The notes under the pieces are model-generated. The model was not told the DNA's origin. It worked only from the letters and a program-made list of their open reading frames with translations, and searched no databases. DNA of 64,000 bases from Taeniopygia guttata (taxonomy: Eukaryota > Chordata > Aves > Passeriformes > Estrildidae), in the NCBI RefSeq assembly GCF_048771995.1, contig NC_133026.1, forward strand, positions 122,285,501 through 122,349,500. Reading direction: 5' to 3'. A program made the translations under genes and the position numbers. Positions 25,039-36,610 of the stretch are shown here, piece after piece (positions within the stretch are counted from its first letter, which is position 1; each line of letters opens with the position of its first letter).

Positions 25039-25744
25039 ATCATAGAATCAGAATAGTTTAGATTGGAAAAAAACATCCAGCTTATCAACTCCAATCGTAA
25101 ACCAAACACTGCCAAACCCACCCCTAAACCATGTGTCTAAGTGCCATGTCTACACATCTTTTAAATGTGTACACATCTCCAGGGATGTTGACACAACCAC
25201 TTTCCTGGGCAGCCTATTCCAATGCTTCATGACCCTTTCAGTGAATAAATGTTTTCTAATATTCAATCCAAATCTCTCTTGATGCAACCTGAGGCCATTT
25301 CCCCTTTGTCTTGATTGTGACTGGGAAGAAAAGACCAACCCCCACCCCACTAGAATCTCCTTTCAGGTAGAGGGCGATGAGGTCTCCTCATATCTTTCTT
25401 CTCTCCAGACTAAACAATCCCAGCATCCTCAGCTGCTCCACATATTATTTTTTTTCCAGATTCGTCCCCAGCTTTGCTGCTCTTCTCTGGACATGCTCCT
25501 ATTATATATAGCCCAAAAGTGAGCGCAGGATTCAAGGTGCAGCCTCACCAGTGCCAAGTACAGGAGATGCGGGGGTTGATCACAGCCCTAGTCCTGCTGG
25601 CCACTCTATTTCTGACCCAAGCTGGGACATCATTGGCCTTCTTGTCCACCTCTGCAATTTGCTGGCTCGTGTTCAGCTGGCTGTTGACCAGTATCTCCAA
25701 GTCATTTTCCATTGGGCAGGACAGATATTAAGGACTGCCTGGCA

Positions 25745-26490
25745 AGGAAGCCTCTCAACCAGTTTCTTAAAAAGGCTAAAATCTGTCCTGTGATTGTCCA
25801 AAGTGGCAGTTCTGATGACCCTCCTTCTTAATTCTCCCACCATTGGAAACTATGTCACTCCATGATTGATATGCCCAGGCTGGCCTCCATCCATAACATT
25901 ACCCACATGTTCTCTCTTCACAAGTAAAAGGACCAGAAATGCACCTTTCCTCATTATCTAACTCATCAGCTGTGTCAGCAATTTATCTTGAACACACTCT
26001 AGGATCCTTCTAGAAGTCTTCCCCTCTGGTGTACTCTATTCACAGCAATTTGGTAAATTGAAGTTGCCTATGAGAAGAAGTGCTAGCAATTTTGAGACTT
26101 CTCTCAACAGTATTTTCTGACAATACAGAATATATTGTCTACCTCTTCATCATGGTCAGTTGGTCTTTAAATGCTCCCACCATTATATCTACTTTGTCGG
26201 CATTCCCCCATGTCTCATCCATTAACGTTCAACATTAGTGTGCCATCGTTAAGTCTAGAAAACTGAAATGCTCCCTGACACACAGGACTACCCTACCACC
26301 TCTCCTTCCTTGTCTATACCTTCAGAAGAGTTTACAGCCATCCATTGCAGCTGTCCAGTTTCTGTGATATGTCACCCTGTTTTCATGATGTCAGCTATGC
26401 TACAGATTTCCTGCTGCACAATGGCTTCTAGCTCTTGGTTGTTTCCTGTGCTGTGTGCATTGGTGTAGTTGCACTTCAGCTGGGCTATTA
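25745..26490 (-). pseudogene. CR1 ORF2 endonuclease remnant (copy 3)
   Basis: The - strand pieces read as the CR1 APE-type endonuclease: the start 'LKCNYTNAHSTGNN', then a region equivalent to 'GRV.YRPPNQ' near 26180, then 'IGNFNLPNCCE' near 26060. In the last, the usual catalytic-site D of GDFN is N. The end reads 'FKKLVERLP' near 25760. Several frameshifts and stops interrupt it. In active CR1 this domain nicks target DNA to prime reverse transcription. Here it is degenerate and directly abuts 3' sequence. Confidence 0.8.
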
Positions 26491-26604
26491 ATCCCACTTT
26501 TTGGGGGGACTGAGGCCCTAATTCCTTTGGGATCCTTCAGACACTTCTGTGGTTTCTAACATATCAATAACATTTTGCAGCTTTGCTGCTGCATCATTCT
26601 CCAG

Positions 26605-27149
26605 ATACAAAACAGAGAAGTTTGTGCTAAACACAGTGATGATAATATACAGATGTTTTTAATTTGATGAGCAGGGCTTACACTGATATAAGGTCTCTTC
26701 TGCATTTTCATACTGCTATGCTGGCAAGGAGTGTGGGTTTGCTTGAGATGCTGGGAGGAGACACAGCAAAGACAGGTGACCCAACCTGACCAATGGGATA
26801 TTCAGTACAATATGACTCCATGCTCAGTATATAAACCTAGGGAGACAAGGTAAAATGAGAAAACACTTGGAATAACATCATTTGTCTTTCCAAGTAATTG
26901 TTATGCACGATGGTATCTTGCTCTCCAGGAGATAGCTGGACAGTTGCCCGCCTACTGGAAGCAGTAAATTAATTCCTTGTTTTGCTTTGTTTGTGTGGGT
27001 GTCTTTTACTTTCCCCATTAAACTGTCTTCAACTCAACACATGAGTTTTCTACCTTTTACCCTTCTGATTCCATCCCAAATCCTCCTGATAGGGGAGTGA
27101 GTGATTGGCTGTGTGGTATTTGGCTACAGGCTGGGGTTAAAGCACAACA
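26605..27149 (+). mobile_element. Solo LTR of an avian endogenous retrovirus, nested in CR1 copy 3
   Basis: The 3' end '..ggctacaggctggggttaaagcacaaca' (to 27149) matches the well-known avian LTR end 'GGCTGGGGTTAAACCACGACA'. The interior has the family's U3 order: 'gataatatacagatgttttt', 'gctgggaggagacacagc', 'gggatattc..', then a TATA box at 26828-26835. The final part has 'aactcaacacatgagtttt' and an ATTAAA at 27017-27022. The 5' end is uncertain (about 26600-26620) and appears truncated. No internal retroviral genes and no clear target-site duplication are present. Confidence 0.8.
26828..26835 (+). promoter_or_regulatory. LTR TATA box (TATATAAA)
   Basis: TATATAAA lies in the position expected for the core promoter of this LTR family ('..ctcagtatataaacc'). 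It fixes the LTR orientation as +. Whether it is active is unknown. Confidence 0.7.
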
Positions 27150-27456
27150 CCCTGCTAACTCCTGTGATGAGATCCTTCCCGCCCTTTGTGACAGGTGTAT
27201 CCTGTCTGTTGCCAGCAGGACTGTGTCATGTAAACTGATCTGTGATTGAAACTGCAAAATTGTGATGGTGACACCAGGCTGGGAGCCATGTATTTATATT
27301 ACGGTTCTTACTGTTCCTTCCATTATCATTCTCTACAGCTTGAAGGACAGAGAACACTATTTGGGCTCCTGATCCTTCAACACTCATCCCAAGGCCCTGA
27401 AGTCTCTCTTGATAACCCATGGAACTCTTTTTGCTCCCTACCTTAAAAATCAACAA
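27150..27456 (-). pseudogene. CR1 ORF1 esterase-domain C-terminal fragment (copy 3)
   Basis: Two overlapping - strand frames together cover the C-terminal part of the CR1 ORF1 SGNH/GDSL-type esterase. 'FKVGSKK', 'GSGAQIVFS' and 'INTWLPAWCHHHNF' lie in 27456-27226. After a frameshift, 'LLATDRIHLSQRAGRISSQELAG' motifs lie in 27257-27150, keeping the catalytic histidine of the D..H-L-S block. The recognisable protein stops exactly at 27150, where the inserted LTR begins. The N-terminal GDS block is absent (5' truncation). It is not a functional gene. Confidence 0.82.
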
Positions 27457-30217
27457 TGGACACGCTATATATTGTGAAGATAGTAGTCTATGTTGGAGTC
27501 CGTCTGTTCACAATTCATTCTTATTACATAAAATGTGATGATTTTCTGCAAATGGTAAGGAAAGGTTGAATTCCAAATTGAGTTAAATCTTTTTAGAAGT
27601 GGTACAGGTTCAGGGCTCTGTATTCTCATTCTAACCAGATGGGAAAACACCAGTCATCTTTAACTCACAATGGTAATACTCAGTTCTGTCTTCCATCTGA
27701 TAGGAGAAATGTGGTTCAAAAATAAAAGATCATAGTTCAAGGACATATTTCAGAAAGATTATCTGTCAAAATAATAAGATCTGACCTTGCTGAAGTCACT
27801 GTTGCACACCAATGTATACAGCCTAGACTGTAGGTTATAATGCATATGTTATTCCCGAATAGGCTTAGCAACAAAATCTTCATGTCCAAGAGGTGCAGTG
27901 AAGATGAAATCGCCTGGTCTGCTCATCTGTAGTGACATGGTAGTTGACTACCGTTTTGTGTGTTTCAGTTAATTTAGGTGAACTCAAGAAGGTCTGAACA
28001 CTGGAATTCATTTATTTTATTGTGGAGTCAACACTTCGTGATAAAATCTCTTTATGGACTACATGGAGTTACTGCATTAGGGGGAAAAAAAGCCATTGGT
28101 AAATAAGCTGTTTTGCTGTGTCTTGAGGTTGAAAGGTTCAATAGTTTCATGAATATACAATGAGCAAAAGTTGATAAAGATGAGGTTTTCCTAGGAGTGG
28201 TATACGTTTCATTAGGGGTGCAATCCTGGAAGCGTGGCAGATCAGAGCAAATGAAATTGTAGTCTTTCCCTTTTTTTGCTGTACCAGATGCATTCTGTAA
28301 GTGGACCATTTCATATCCATCCTGGAATGACTCCAAGCAGAATGGATCCTCTGTGGATCTAATATTTGCTATATATATATATTGATTAATTCTTTTACCA
28401 AAGAATAAGGTTCTTAGTAAACTGTGTCTCTCTCAGGAAAGTATGTATATTACCTTGAAGTCCAGTGCAGGATGGGAGTACTGAAATCAGACAGACTCAA
28501 CTTCTATCTTAAGGTCTTCAGAGTATCTTGCCTTTCAACATTGTCTATATTTATTTTAGGCGATAGGTAGAGTTGCATCATGTGACTTAGATTAATTCCT
28601 TTGGAGACTGATGCTAAATGAGAATGTTTGAGTCCCACTGCAAATATTCCTAAAACACTATTTTAGACCTGCTGAATCACATCTGTACCATAAATAAGAT
28701 AGTCTTGTATCAAAGAAATTGATTAATTCTACTATAATTAATTTTGTTTCTGTCACCATGTCCAAAAAAGTAACAGAATGCAATTCAGGGAAATATTGGA
28801 GAGGTAGGGCCCTGGCAACCTCTCCTCCAGGAGGGAAACCTCACTTGAAGTGTACAAGGAGACATGAAGTTACTGCCTTTCCAAAAACAATTTTAAAAGA
28901 TGTTAAAATAAACTGATAAGATTAACCAGACATATCTGAAAAAGGGATTTTTTTTGAGGTTGGAGGAAAGACAGGAAGAAAAAAGACTGCTGCATATATG
29001 TGAAGGTGCTGCAGTAGTTTCCCAGTTAGGTTTTTGTAGTCCAAAGAACAAGAAAGCAGTACAGACCAGTCTCACGTACCATCTGCTTTGAACTCTGGCT
29101 AGCACATGAGGTTTGAAAATTCTCACATTTTTGTTCCTCATTCCTTTTCTTTACTAGTGTTGATAGCACTTCACCTGTGACCTTACAACCCTGTAGGTAT
29201 GCGTAAATATAGTATAGTTTATCACTTCATTTTTAGTGCCATTTGGCAGGAAAATGCATTGATAGAAGCCTTTTTCTTCAGTTCTATTATTTTGCTGCTA
29301 AAGATAGGAAATTATTATCTAAATTAAAGCACCACTGCATATGTCTCATTTTCACATCTTAAAAGCAATAGTGTAGAATATGTATGATGTGGATATTCTT
29401 AGTAACCTTGGTGATGATTTTTCTTCTGGCTGCCTCCAGCCTTCTGACAGGCCTTCTTGCTGTTGAATGTACAATTTTTCTGGTTGTATAATGTCAATGG
29501 CTTAGCTTGCATAACATTTATTTAAGAGGACACTGTACTGAGCATGAGTTCCTAGCAAGGTCTAACACCAAGGACTAGATATATCTATACCGTAAACCTT
29601 AAAGTTTATAGCATATGTAAAATATTTTAGCAACAAGTTAGTATTCAGCCTTATTTAAAATATTATTACCATTCCTACTATTACTGTCATTACTATTTCA
29701 GAGATAGAAGTAAGAGATTAGTAGTTCACCAAAACCCGTGAAACAATCAGTTTTACAAGTATCAAAATTAAGGGTTTTGTATCCCAGGTTACAGCTTTTC
29801 CCACACCTTGTCCAGCTAACTGAAATATATAAACTGTTTCAGAGATCATCCATTAATGACTCTGGTCTAAAATTTCATACTTATTGACAGTCGTTTGATG
29901 TCAGGCTTTTTCACATATTCATACTGTAGTATTGAGGTCCATACCATTATTTTTCTAGCAGTTTTATTCTAAAGTTTTGTTTGACTTCTTTTTCTGAGAA
30001 TACTGGTCAGGATTTGGAGTGTTTTTATACTGTATTCCAGTACCTTAGAAAATCAAACAAGTAATGCTTCCCTCTACAACAAGACACAGGCTCAAATTGC
30101 TAAGATGAAAAGCAGAGCTCATTGATACAAAACCATGGAGTCCCTGACCCTGCACACATCTGGCACAATCCTATCATATAACCTTTGAACGGCTCTTTTC
30201 AAAGTTCAAAAGAAAAT

Positions 30218-30267
30218 AAACAAAAACAAAAACAAAAAAAAAAAACAAAAACAAAAACAAAAAACAA
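30218..30267. repeat. (CAAAAA)n simple repeat
   Basis: Units of 'caaaaa' interrupted by a 12-13 A run. Confidence 0.9.
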
Positions 30268-30453
30268 CAGTTATGTGAGCTCAGCATAGCTGCATCCTCC
30301 TAACTGCACAGCCTAAATCACATGGTGCCTTGAAGGAGATTTTAATAATATTGTTGTTTGATTCCCATTTCAGATGCTTTACATTTCCAAGTGTTCAGCT
30401 AGCCATTCAGCCTAGTGGAACACAGGAGAAAACTTCATCACATGGAGTACAGT

Positions 30454-30508
30454 AGTAAATTAACTAAGCCAACAAGTAAATTTACAGTAAATTAACTAAG
30501 CCAACAAG
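30454..30508. repeat. Two-copy direct repeat, 32-bp period
   Basis: A 23-bp segment 'agtaaattaactaagccaac'+'aag' occurs identically at 30454-30476 and 30486-30508. This is a recent local duplication. Confidence 0.9.
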
Positions 30509-33429
30509 CCTTTTCCATACTCGGAAATGGCTGTATCAGTGAGGCTACATTAAAGCCAGTGTGATTGTATGGAGGATGGCACAACTTCTAAGAAGTAGAC
30601 AGGAGCAGATGGAAATCCTTTTTAAATTCTACAGCAGGAGCTGTTGTAGAATGGTTTGTGTTTTAACTGAGGGATCCTTATGTCCTCTTCTTCCTTTACT
30701 TAACTAAAAGCAGGGAAACCATTACAGAAAATTAGCTATTCAAAGACCAGGATGAGCTCAAGTTCTAAAATCTTCTTCATGGGAGATGAGCAAGTATGGC
30801 AAATCAGTCCTGGAATAAACTGACAGATAATCAGATTTCACTAAGGCAGGATGTGAGACAGATCATTGCCATGCTCTTTAAAGGCAAAGCAATGTCTGGA
30901 AAAACTGCAGAGGAACAATGTTTTTTATTGAGACAACACTAAGAAAAATTAAAAATGCGGACAATAGATAAGAAGGAAAGCCTTTTGTGAGGAGGCACAG
31001 TCAGAGATTATAGATGAAAACACTATTACACTGCTAGTATCAAACAGCAAAGGGAAGCTATGTGTTTCTTTTAGCTTGTATTGCTATAAAAGCTATGAAC
31101 TGATAAAATTCTATATGAGATATTAAATAATTGCTAAGGTCAAAAAAGGAGACTTTTTTTTTGCTGTCAAAACCTGAAGGTATCTCTATTTCTTGTTATC
31201 AGGAGTTAATAGCATAATTTTATTTAAATGGCTTATATTGTTTAGTGGCTGTACCAACTCAACCTGCTTCTCTTTGTAGTGTTTCTCTGCCTCTCACACT
31301 GTACAACTGAGATGGGAAAAAAAATCCCATAGAAGGTGAACACTTTGAAATATCAATCATTTTGAACCCTTAATGCTTTCTTCACCCAACTGTCAGGACT
31401 ATAAAACCATAACTGGATGCAAAATGGCTATTTTACTTTCGTCAAAAATATTGAAATTGTGCAGTGTAAACTAAAGAAACAACTTCACAGAGTCCTTCCG
31501 CTTGTGTGATTCTGAAGCTCTCTATTACTTGTTCTGGTGCCTTTTCTGTATGTGATCTGCTCCTACTAAGTGAACAGCTAAAGGAGGCACCCCTGTTCCT
31601 TCCAGCTAAGTCTGTCATTAGGATTTTGTGGTGATAAATTTAAGACATCCCGAGCTTTAATCAACATTCCATTTTTAATCCCTTCAACTAAATACCCCAA
31701 GCGTTAAACACCATTTCAAACAGTCATGTGCTAGCCACTAAACTGTTCTTGAAAGCTGAATTACAGTATTTGCTTTTGCAAATGCAACCAAATTAAATTT
31801 TATGGTGACAATAGCTAACATTTTATCTTTTTTAAAGCCTGTTCACAGTACTCATTCCTATCAAAAGTTTTGCTTCTAAAAAGTGAGAATGCTTGCAAAA
31901 GATTTCAAAGCACAATCCTAACAACACACTCAACAAAATACTGCTTATGCATTTAAAATTTTTTATCCAGATGAGGTATTTTTCTTATTCCTCATCTTAT
32001 TTTTTTCTTTAAGCTGGAAAATGCAGCCATATGTTTTAAAGTTTTTTTTTTCCCTAGGAACTATTTTGAGGTTTAAATATAAATTGTTTCCTTTACAGCC
32101 ATTGTACATTAAAGTAAATTCTACTGCATTTGAAAATGTCAGCTTTATTTTGTACTGGTATTCAGAATCCTCTCTTTTTCACCAATATTGTATAAAGTTC
32201 CTCTGGGAAGATAATGTGTATGATTGCAGCTCTGCCTTGTTAAAATCCATGGCTTTTTATGCAGTCATGTTTTCACCCATGAATTATGCATGAAAAAGTA
32301 TCTCATTACATTTCACTTTCTTTACAGCAGCATTCCCCCTTCTCAACATGCTCAGATTCCCATCAACCGAGCTCTACTCACCCTGCAGCTTGGCTCCATC
32401 TTGATGCCTTCATAGCATTTTAGACAAAATGGGTGTGTTTAACTTGTCACCTCAAGCCTGGTATAAATTATTCACTAGAGCTTTGCACAGATTTGTGAGA
32501 TAACCAGTTTGAACTCAGGAAAACTTCACAGGTTTGACTGTGTATGTTGTATTTGACAGGGACGTTAATGGCAATTTCCCCTTATACTAGTTCCAAACAG
32601 AGGGGCGGGGTTTTTTGTTGGTTTTGTGTTTTGTTTTTTTTTAAAAGGATCCCAATGCCAACATTCAGTTTTATTGAAATTTCATTTCTAAGGCTTGAAC
32701 TACATACTATTATTTTTAGTGTATCTCACGAATGCCACTAAAAATACACTGTTCCATAGGATTCCAAGGTGAAACAAGCAGAAAATCTCTTTAAAATGTT
32801 CTGCTTAATGTTAAAGGTGCCTGGAAAACCCTTCAAGAGAAAATGCATATGTAAAACACAGAATTTAACAACTGGGGCCCTTCTCCTATATTTTGAACCA
32901 AGAAGGTGGCTCTGTATTTCAAGCAACTCATGTTAGGAGAAGAGGTTACCTGAACTGTGAAATTTTCAAAACCGGGCCTTGTGGTTTTTGGCATGTGAGT
33001 CATACCCACATCAGAAGAAAATAGCTGTGGTCTTCTTCCATATGTAGCTGTGAAACTCTCTCAGATTATTTTTATAAACTTTAACCAAGATGTGGGGGTA
33101 AAGGCTCAAAGCAAAAGCTGCAGATACTCCTCCCATCCTTCTCCCCAGACATTACTTGGTCCCCTGGGAAGGCAGCATGCTGAGATCATTGTCTAACACT
33201 TTGTGAAATAGTGAGGAGTTAAAATCAAATGAAGCTGAAAGCCCATGAGGGCCAAGTTACTGAGATACAAAGACATTTGGACTATAACTCGCAGTTTCAC
33301 TAGGTTTCAAGTATTTTAGCACATTACATAGGACACATTCAAATCAGTGGCATGTTCTGTAACCTTTACAATGGCGGTTCATGCTTTAATTGAATACAAG
33401 ACAAACGCACATTTTGTCAGCAAGGTTTC

Positions 33430-33910
33430 AGATGGGCCTGCTGTCAGGAGGGCAGCACAGCAGTGCATGTGCCACGTCCTGGTCAGGTGGAGTTGCATTG
33501 GAGCTGCCTTAGGAGGAGGTCAGGAGGCAACAACCTTGCACAGCACCGGTGGGAGCAAACTGCCAGGCAGTCACAGTTCCTACGCCACGTGGCTGTCTGG
33601 CTTTGAGGGCTGGAACCAGCACCTTTGGGGAGCAGACCAGGAGTGCAGGTCCCAGGCAAAGCGAGACATGAGTAGGCAGGGTGATACTGTGGTTGCCCCT
33701 GAGGCAAGCAAGGAATACCTGCATGGGTGGACCTCCCATCCATCGCACCCCATTGCTCTTAGCAGCTTACAGTGTGTTTCCCAGCTCAGGTAAGAGCATG
33801 GGGTGCGTCAGTGCCCGCTCCCCTTCCAGTGCAGCCCAACAGAGCTGACCCCAGTGCCCGTACAGCTGCACTGCACCCTGCAGCACTGTACCCCCATCTG
33901 CGTACCCACC
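33430..33910. other. Unexplained GC-rich block with splice-like edges
   Basis: About 480 bp that is markedly G+C-richer than its flanks. It has an acceptor-like 'tttcag' ending at 33429 and a strong donor-like CAG|GTAAGA at 33787-33795. The 360 bases between them stay open in one + frame (part of 33347-33793), with no recognised domain. A - strand frame (33483-33743) is also open, as GC-rich sequence often allows. It could be a non-coding exon, an unclassified repeat or chance. Confidence 0.35.
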
Positions 33911-35349
33911 ACTGCTCTCTTAGGAAAATATCACTCTTAAATTTTTAACAAGGACACTGACTCTAAGCAAGCAACATTTAGCCTTTAACAACCAAAGCAG
34001 GAGCTAAAAGGGCCAAAATTAAAAATAAAAATATTGTCACTCAGGTACTAAACCAAATCAGAACTACTGCAGCATTTCTAGGAAGTATATATCCTCAAAG
34101 ATATTTTATCTTCTAATTATTTTAATGCTTATTATTTATTTTCCTGTTTATTTGCTTCATTTTGAGACAAATTGAAGATTTTTGTGTTTACAAATAATCT
34201 GGATCCACACATGCAGAAGCAGTTTATGAATAACCTTAGTTTTATTTCCGGTTCAGGTCCATACACTTTTCACTATGGTTTGTATGATTTGTGAGCTGTA
34301 ATATTATTGACAACTTGCAGAGATATAAGAAACATTTTCTGGAGGGAGACGAACATGACACCAAACCAAAAAACCACAAACAGACCCATACATTAGATCT
34401 CAACTATTCGAAGACAGAAATAGAAACAAAGGTAATGATATTTCATGTATGAACCTGATGTATTCCAACTGGCTAAGGCTTATGACAAAGACAAATAAGA
34501 AGTGTACTAGGCCCTATACCTAAAGAGTTCACAGTGACTTCCATTTCTTAAATGGCATGATTTTTTAATTTGGAACAGCCTCATTTTGTCCTTTAAGCAA
34601 TACACAGAGACCTTTGACATTATATTTAATATATTTTGTACCAACAAGGTTAAAATAATTGAGGATTCAACAGAGGCAGGGCAAAATTAACTATTTCTCC
34701 CTACCAGTTTCTAAAAAGGTTGAACTTATCAGACATTTAGCCACTTTGCATGCATCCCCATAACATCCTATATTATATATGAACTGCTTTGAATCCACAA
34801 CTAGATACAAGGGATGAGGAAATTTTTTGAGTTGACTACTGCAGAAAAATTGTTTTAATTACAGATGAATTTTAAGTACAAACCCCAAATATTTCAAATA
34901 TATTTAATAAGTCAGACTGTTCGAAGGTCTTTCAAAAGTAAAAAATATGACTGAATAAAAATTACTTTTAATTATAGGGAAAATGTCACTTTTAGTTTCA
35001 TAGTCCTCATTAAATGGTATGTTCACATCATAATGTCTAGAATTTTTTCTATGCAACTTCCAATTCAGCTAATTAGTACCACGACCTACTGGAGAGTTAT
35101 AATTTAGGAAAAGAAATGAAGAGAGAAGTCAACCTACCTCAAAGAAAAAAAAATTAGTATTCATATGTTACTACAAGACTATAATAATAATCATAATTAA
35201 TAATGTCTTCCCAAGAGAGAGACTCTGTGATGTAAAATTTCTGTGCTGGAAGAATCAAGTTCAGCACAACAGCCATACTGGCTTCCTTCCCCTCTCCTTC
35301 CAATCATACACATGCTTTTTCTGGGCCAGGAAACCGGAAACCATTCAAC
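33911..35349. other. Unique AT-rich non-coding DNA
   Basis: Nothing recognisable except the possible upstream continuation of the CR1 fragment from about 35210. Confidence 0.5.
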
Positions 35350-35405
35350 GAGGATGTCTGAAGAGTTCAGTTCAATGATCCTTGTGGGTCCCACACAACT
35401 CAAGA
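35350..35405 (+). mobile_element. CR1 3'-end fragment
   Basis: The sequence 'ttcaatgatccttgtgggtcccacacaactcaagatgtt' matches the terminal CR1 3' UTR ('tgatccttgtgggtcccttccaactcaggatattct'). Only the last 50-60 bases are certain. The usual ATTCTRTG tail is replaced by the adjacent pentanucleotide array. Confidence 0.8.
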
Positions 35406-35520
35406 TGTTATGTTATGTTCTGTCCTGTCCTGTCCTGTCCTATCCTATCCTATCCTATCCTATCCTATCCTGTCCTGTCCTGTCCTGTCCTGTCCTGTCC
35501 TGTCCTGTCCTGTCCTGTCC
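35406..35520. repeat. Pentanucleotide microsatellite (TGTCC/TATCC)n
   Basis: The units in order are TGTTA x2, TGTTC x1, TGTCC x4, TATCC x6 and TGTCC x10, making 23 units without a gap. It starts directly on the CR1 3' tail. Confidence 0.97.
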
Positions 35521-36551
35521 TATGTAGCTGATCATTTTCTCCAGCTCAAACTTGGCTTCTTACAAGCACATCAGGCATTAGTTTCAGAAATATCATTGTA
35601 ATGAGCAAAACCTAAATACTGCATAACCACTTGGGGACTTTGGTTAACATATACTTTGCCACATGGAAAGCCATTACTGATGGCTAGCTGCTAGAATATG
35701 ATCTGATTTTTATTCCCCAGACCAGTAACTATCACCCACTGCAAGTGAGATAACAAGAAAAAGTACAAGGTACAGTGGGTAGCTTATTGAACAGTCAAGT
35801 CTCTGGAGAGAGAGCAGAGAGAAAGGCATTTTGAGTTTCTACTAGAAATCTTCATTGTTTCTCTCAAAGTACTCATGGGAAAAAAAAATAGCTTTCAGCA
35901 GTCACAACTGTGTTACACTTGTTTTGTACAATGTTTTGTATTGTGAAATATAAATTCCATTTGAGGTACTTTGAAAATTTCCTGGTACAGACTCATTTTA
36001 TTCAATTATCTTAATACGTTTAAAATGCTGAAATGAGAACTTACAAATGTTGCTTGTGGTTTAAACAAGACTATAGGAGTTCAGAACAATGTGGTTGATT
36101 TTTATGTACACTTTTACTCAAAAATAGCTAAAATTTTCAAAACTAATGATTGCAAAACCAGCTAAAGTATACACAAAGCACACACATATAAAGAGACATT
36201 GAGCAAAAATTGTAAAATACTGTTATAGTACCTATATAGTTTAAATCCTATTTTATGGTATAAATATGCTTTCCCCATCCCTACATGTCAGCAATAACTT
36301 TCTAATGTGGCTTATGATATTAATTTTATTATGAATAGCTTGTTTATGTATTCCAGACAAGCAGCAATCTGATGTCTATCTGTTATTAAGACTAGATACT
36401 TAATTTTTTAAAGTTTTTTTTTAATTTTATGTTTCTTTCCATTGTGCAAAAAAACCCAAAACCAAACACTCAACAAAGTGTCAATGACTTTGACCATTAG
36501 ATGGCAATTCAGGTAGCAAGAAAAAGAATGCTTTTTGATATATATGATTAT
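35521..36551. other. Unique AT-rich non-coding DNA
   Basis: No gene or recognisable repeat apart from short A and T runs. Confidence 0.55.
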
Positions 36552-36555
36552 GATG

Positions 36556-36608
<53 letters not shown>
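36552..36608. repeat. Trinucleotide microsatellite (GAT)2(AAT)17
   Basis: Nineteen perfect trinucleotide units; the first two are GAT and the rest AAT. Confidence 0.97.

Positions 36609-36610
<2 letters not shown>

Larger units (their letters stand above)
25039..27456 (-). mobile_element. CR1 LINE (copy 3), internally deleted and interrupted by an LTR
   Basis: Reading the - strand from 27456 down, the copy has an ORF1 esterase C-terminus (27456-27150), an inserted LTR (about 27149-26605), the ORF1-ORF2 linker and start of ORF2 (about 26600-26470, 'AQLKCNYTNAHSTGN'), and endonuclease (to about 25745). A jump follows to the post-RT region ('QWKMTWRYW', about 25720), then the 3' UTR, ending at 25039 with the complement of 'gattctatgatt'. 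Nearly all of the RT is missing between about 25745 and 25735. The copy is 5' truncated inside ORF1 and full of stops. Strand, order and tail make the CR1 call firm. Confidence 0.9.
27457..33429. other. Unique AT-rich non-coding DNA
   Basis: About 6 kb without a supported gene or a transposon I recognise. It holds a short AT alternation near 28370-28382, the A-rich simple repeat at 30218-30267 and a 32-bp-period duplication at 30454-30508. The open frames are short and domainless. Confidence 0.55.

Noticed and set aside
36552..36608. Regular repeats as a CRISPR array
   Set aside because: Units are 3 bp with no spacers; the other arrays have 5-6 bp units. No cas-like genes; vertebrate DNA.
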